This document shows, piece after piece, positions 17,514-20,276 of a stretch of DNA of 20,276 nt (position 1 is its first letter; each line of letters opens with the position of its first letter). Origin of the DNA: Gryganskiella cystojenkinii (lineage: Eukaryota; Mortierellomycota; Mortierellomycetes; Mortierellales; Mortierellaceae). Position numbers and translations under genes: made by a program. The notes under the pieces are model-generated. The model saw only the letters and a list, made by a program, of their open reading frames with translations, was not told where the DNA came from and ran no database searches. Where the stretch lies: contig JAAAIG010000711.1 in assembly GCA_015852425.1 (NCBI GenBank), positions 1 to 20,276 of the forward strand, read 5' to 3'.

Positions 17514-18095
17514 ACTATTCGTGTGCAACCCAGGTTGGAGTCCGCATTACCTCACTCTAGGCATGTACCGGCACCAGCATCATCTCAAATGGACTATTGG
17601 GCTTGTCAGATCGAGGTGACCTCAAAGGGCAGTCAAGGTTAATGGTTCTTGGAGTGACCTACAAGAACATATCCTCAGATCTGCAACCGCGTCCTTCAAG
17701 AGGAACACTCTTGAGAGGTAAAATCCTGCACATATTCCCTGTAACTTGGTTACTAAGACAAGTCGCTTTGTACTTGGCAGAAACCGTTGACATTTTGTCT
17801 GTGTTATGAAATGCAGTGCTTTCTACGCAGTGATAAAGAATGGGGGCTGCCAGTGGAGCATCGTAGGGGTCAACTCCATTCCCTTTAACATCAGATTTAA
17901 TTGATCATTATGGAATGCATTGCTAGAAAGTCATCATAGTAACAAAAATGGAAATCCATCATTGACAGCAGAGACAGGGTCGACGAAAGTAACCATACCA
18001 AGTTTAGAAGTGAATGGAGTTGAAAGAGAAAAAAGAAATGAATGCAAATGTAATATCAATTTCGCCATTTATTTGATCTGGCACTATAAATAAGA
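17514..18095. other. Spacer before the LRR gene
   Basis: A 582-bp stretch. A 70-codon plus-strand ORF (17597-17809) has no recognisable character. The right part should contain the 3' untranslated end of the LRR gene on the minus strand. I see no supported gene, RNA or mobile element. Confidence 0.5.
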
Positions 18096-19518
18096 TCAGC
18101 AGCTTCTTTCCACGTAATGCCGTATTAAACAACTTGTGGTTGAAGACACCTGATTTAACGCCAGAGCTCCATTATCTCCGATCAAGTTGCCCTCCAAGTC
18201 CACAGAGGTCAGAGTCGAGTTGGACTTGAGTGCCTCAGCCAGCGCCTGTGCCCCGTTGTCTCCGATTGAGTTGTTATGCAACTGCAAACTGACCAGGGTT
18301 GAGTTGGACTTGAGCGCCTCTCCCAGTGCCTGCACTCCGTCGTCTCCGATTGAGTTGTCAGACAACTGCAATGCGGCCAGTGTTGCATTGCATTTGAGTG
18401 CTTCCCCCAGTGCCCGGGCTCCGTTGTCTCCGATCGAGTTTTCACTCAACCTCAAAGTGGTCAGAGTTGCGTTGGTCTTGAGTGCCTCTCCCAGTGCTGC
18501 AGCTCCGTTTTCTCCGATCGAGTTTTCATCCAAGCGCAAATTGGCCAGGGTTGAGTTGGTTTTGAGTGCCTCTCCCAGTGCCTGCACTCCGTCGTCTCCG
18601 ATTGAGTTACTGTCCAAGTTCAAAGTGGTCAGAGTCGAGTTGGTCTTGAGTGCCTCTCCTAAAGCCTGAGCTCCGTTGTCTCCGATCGAGTTTCCATCCA
18701 AGCACAAAGTGATCAGACTCGTGTTGGTCTTGAGTGCCTCAGACAGTGCCTCAGCTCCGCTGTCTCCGATCGAATTGTCATACAAGTACAAAGTGGTCAG
18801 AGTCGAGTTGGAAATGAGTGCCTCTCCTAGCGCTTGCGCTCCATTATCCCCAATCGAGTTGCACTCTAATTCCAAAGTGGTCAGAGCCGAGTTGGTCTTG
18901 AGTGCCTCAGACAGTGCCTGAGCTCCGTTGTCACCAACCGAGCTGTTATCCAAGTACAAAGAGGTCAGACACGTGTTGGTCTTGAGCGCCTCTCCCAACG
19001 CCTGAGCTCCGTCGTATCCGATCAAGTTGTACTCCAAGTTCAAAGTGGTCAAAGTCGAGTTGATCTTGAGTGCCTCTCCCAACGCCTGAGCTCCGTCGTC
19101 TCCGATCGAGTTTCCATTCAAGTACAGAGAGGTCAGGCTCGTATTGGTCTTGAGTGCCTCGGACAGTGCCAGAGCTCCAATGTCTCCGATCAAGTTGCTT
19201 CCCAAGTTCAAAGTGGTCAGCGTTGGATGGGCAATGATAGCAATGATAGTGGAAACTGCGCCTTCTCGTGAAAGTTTTTCAAAAGCAGAGCTCTGAATCG
19301 TCAGGTGCTTTATAACACGCCTGTTTATCTTAACAATCTCCATGCTGGGGCCATGCTTCGACAGGACGACAGAGTTGTAGAGTGGCGGCGTAAATGAATC
19401 GTTCCAATCCTGACTCACGCGCACACAGGACGCGAGGTCTTTGTGGCCAAGGCGGCTGGCAATTCTTGAGCGAATCTCATGTAGATCGAGGGGATGTGTC
19501 CAAAACGTCTTTAGTCAT
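18096..19518 (-). CDS. F-box/leucine-rich-repeat protein with 13 RI-type repeats; start unclear
   Basis: From about 19215 down to 18150 there are 13 tandem repeats of 28 residues (84 bp) of the ribonuclease-inhibitor type, consensus NSIGDNGAQALGEALKTN followed by STLTTLxL. The last is cut short before a Cys-ending tail (HYVERSC). This fold is common in NLRC-like and RNI proteins and binds other proteins. Upstream in the same frame is an F-box-like segment (HPLDLHEIRSRIASRLGHKD, then CVRVSQDWNDSF). The frame is open only up to a TGA at 19517-19515 and has no ATG before 19343, which would lose the F-box. An ATG at 19518 is out of frame by two bases. Two explanations are possible: a 2-bp loss in the ACACA run near 19497, or an intron 19661-19509 joining an ATG at 19664 to TFWTHPLDL. 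A pyrimidine-rich leader precedes it. If intact it is probably an SCF-type adaptor or a scaffold. Confidence 0.78.
18150..19215 (-). repeat. 84-bp coding tandem repeat (about 13 units)
   Basis: The LRR units are strongly alike at DNA level, with plus-strand blocks such as GTCTCCGATCGAGTT and TTGAGTGCCTCTCCCAGTGC recurring every 84 bp. This points to recent unit duplication or gene conversion. The likeness also creates long spurious plus-strand ORFs rich in LSASPSA. Confidence 0.9.
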
Positions 19519-19748
19519 AAAATTGAAGAACGAGACAAACGTGACGGAGATGAGGAAGAGGCAAGTGATGATGGGGTAGGAAGATGCGATAACAAAGAAG
19601 GAATGAGGGAAAGTAAGAGGTAACGAAGAAGAATCGAAATGAAAAGGAGGAGCAAGACGACCATGATGATGTAAAGTTAGTTAATGACGAGGATAAAGAT
19701 GTGAAGGACGATAGACACTAATAATCAATTGCTCTCAAGAGTGTACGC

Positions 19749-19964
19749 ATGATGCATCCAGAAGTTCATGCAATTGATACGATTGGCATCTTCGGTGATT
19801 TCCTCCCTTCTTCGATTCAAGATGTTCAATTTCACGTCAATGAACTCGACCAATGCATTATGGAATTGTCACGAAGAAAGCTACCATACCACTCTCTGAA
19901 GGCAATACCTACCATGGTATACGGTTATGAACACAAACCGGGAGTGCGAGGCGAAGAAGTGTGA
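19749..19964 (+). CDS. Hypothetical 71-codon ORF or gene fragment (doubtful)
   Basis: The ORF begins MMHPEVHAIDTIGIFGDFLP and includes DVQFHVNELDQCIMELSRRK, a composition more protein-like than most spacers here. Its TGA (19962-19964) overlaps AATAAA at 19964-19969. No family is recognised and no upstream exon was identified. It may be the last exon of a lost gene. Nearby, 19975-20055 resembles the sequence upstream of F-box copy 1. Confidence 0.25.
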   Translation: MMHPEVHAIDTIGIFGDFLPSSIQDVQFHVNELDQCIMELSRRKLPYHSLKAIPTMVYGYEHKPGVRGEEV

Positions 19965-20041
19965 ATAAAGGTGTTCTTTTTTCGGAATGAGAAGGAAATG
20001 AGAAAAATATAAAGAGCACTCTCTCTCTTTTTTTTTTATGG

Positions 20042-20055
20042 GCTTCGCCTCCAAC
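20042..20055 (-). promoter_or_regulatory. Shared F-box upstream element, orphan copy D
   Basis: GCTTCGCCTCCAAC matches copy A exactly over 14 bases. Sequence to the left (TTTTTTCGGAATGAG at about 19977) also matches the copy-1 leader, and sequence to the right (CAACGAAGG, GCTTGGGGT) matches the copy-2 3' end. No F-box coding sequence follows it on the minus strand, so it looks like the spacer of a duplicated unit whose gene was lost. Confidence 0.5.
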
Positions 20056-20106
20056 TTTCATATTTATTGCAATTGCAATTGCAAGGATTATCACTTTCAA
20101 TATAGC

Positions 20107-20276
20107 TCAACGAAGGCAGTTGCAGATGTGCTTGGGGTCAGATCGACTACAGGAAATGTGATGGGCCTTCAGAAGCTCTCTCAGCTCCGTATCAACCTCA
20201 TCATCAGGGTGCAACGTTGCGTCGAGGACTCTCAGCCGGGGCCAATGTTGTATCATCCATTCGAGATCCTGTTTCG
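20107..20276 (-). CDS. F-box/LRR-type protein, C-terminal end of a further copy (partial)
   Basis: The minus strand reads, from the window edge, KQDLEWMIQHWPRLRVLDAT, then HPDDEVDTELRELLKAHHIS, ending HICNCLR with a TGA at 20109-20107. The first part is nearly identical to the C-terminal block of copy 2 (WMIQHWPRLRVL followed by LHSDGEV and ELREFL). The last 20 residues differ. The frame is clean across the 55 visible codons. The gene's 5' part lies beyond the window, so its completeness is unknown. Confidence 0.88.
   Translation of the reverse strand, partial: KQDLEWMIQHWPRLRVLDATLHPDDEVDTELRELLKAHHISCSRSDPKHICNCLR

Noticed and set aside
18187..18921. Two long plus-strand ORFs (160 and 81 codons) with repeated LSASPSA-type motifs
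   Set aside because: They are the antisense reading of the 84-bp LRR repeats. The repeat length is a multiple of three, so one stop-free unit gives a long open frame. The minus strand shows a clear LRR protein.
1..20276. CRISPR arrays, tRNA, rRNA, phage or plasmid functions
   Set aside because: No regularly spaced palindromic repeats, no recognisable tRNA or rRNA sequence, and the spliced eukaryotic genes rule out a prokaryotic setting.

Overview
The window looks like nuclear DNA of a filamentous fungus, most probably an early-diverging lineage such as Mortierellomycotina (an inference). Genes are separated by AT/pyrimidine-rich spacers. Introns are short GT-AG introns (about 95-170 nt) with CT-rich acceptors. 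The gene content fits: a fungal Mdv1-type WD40 protein, a GT34 glycosyltransferase, expanded F-box/LRR paralogues and ribonuclease-inhibitor-type LRRs. I see no prokaryotic features, rRNA or tRNA. All gene models are hand-spliced from the sequence and have no transcript support.

Left third (1-4.7 kb). A possible gene start runs off the left edge on the minus strand. It is followed by simple repeats and a decayed Tc1/mariner transposase (642-1290). Next come two minus-strand genes. The first (1423-2988) encodes a secreted DUF3712-like protein with five exons, including a 12-nt microexon, and two mutually compensating frameshifts. The second (3728-4546) is a three-exon phosphatidylethanolamine-binding protein.

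Middle (4.7-11.1 kb). A 1.25-kb divergent promoter region contains a strong two-block inverted repeat. Two plus-strand genes follow. One is a six-exon Mdv1/Caf4-like mitochondrial fission adaptor (5798-8341). The other is a three-exon Golgi-type glycosyltransferase (8859-11081) with a complete GT34 domain preceded by a divergent GT31-like domain that lacks its metal-binding motif.

Right half (11.2-20.3 kb). This is an accessory-looking region dominated by minus-strand F-box proteins. It holds two tandem single-exon F-box/LRR paralogues (11246-13135 and 13254-15176), a decayed 5' fragment of the same family (16435-16654), and the 3' end of another copy leaving the right edge (20107-20276). A shared upstream element with the core GCTTCGCCTCCA accompanies the two complete copies (and, as a one-base variant, the fragment), and also stands alone at 20042. 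Between the copies lie a small secreted protein with a Kex2-like site (15675-15965), short tandem repeats and a palindrome. There are also two doubtful small ORFs and a 13-repeat F-box/LRR gene with a damaged or cryptically spliced start (18096-19518).

The genes do not form one pathway. The left and middle parts are mainly housekeeping or secretory genes. The right part looks like a birth-and-death cluster of substrate-recognition (F-box/LRR) genes.
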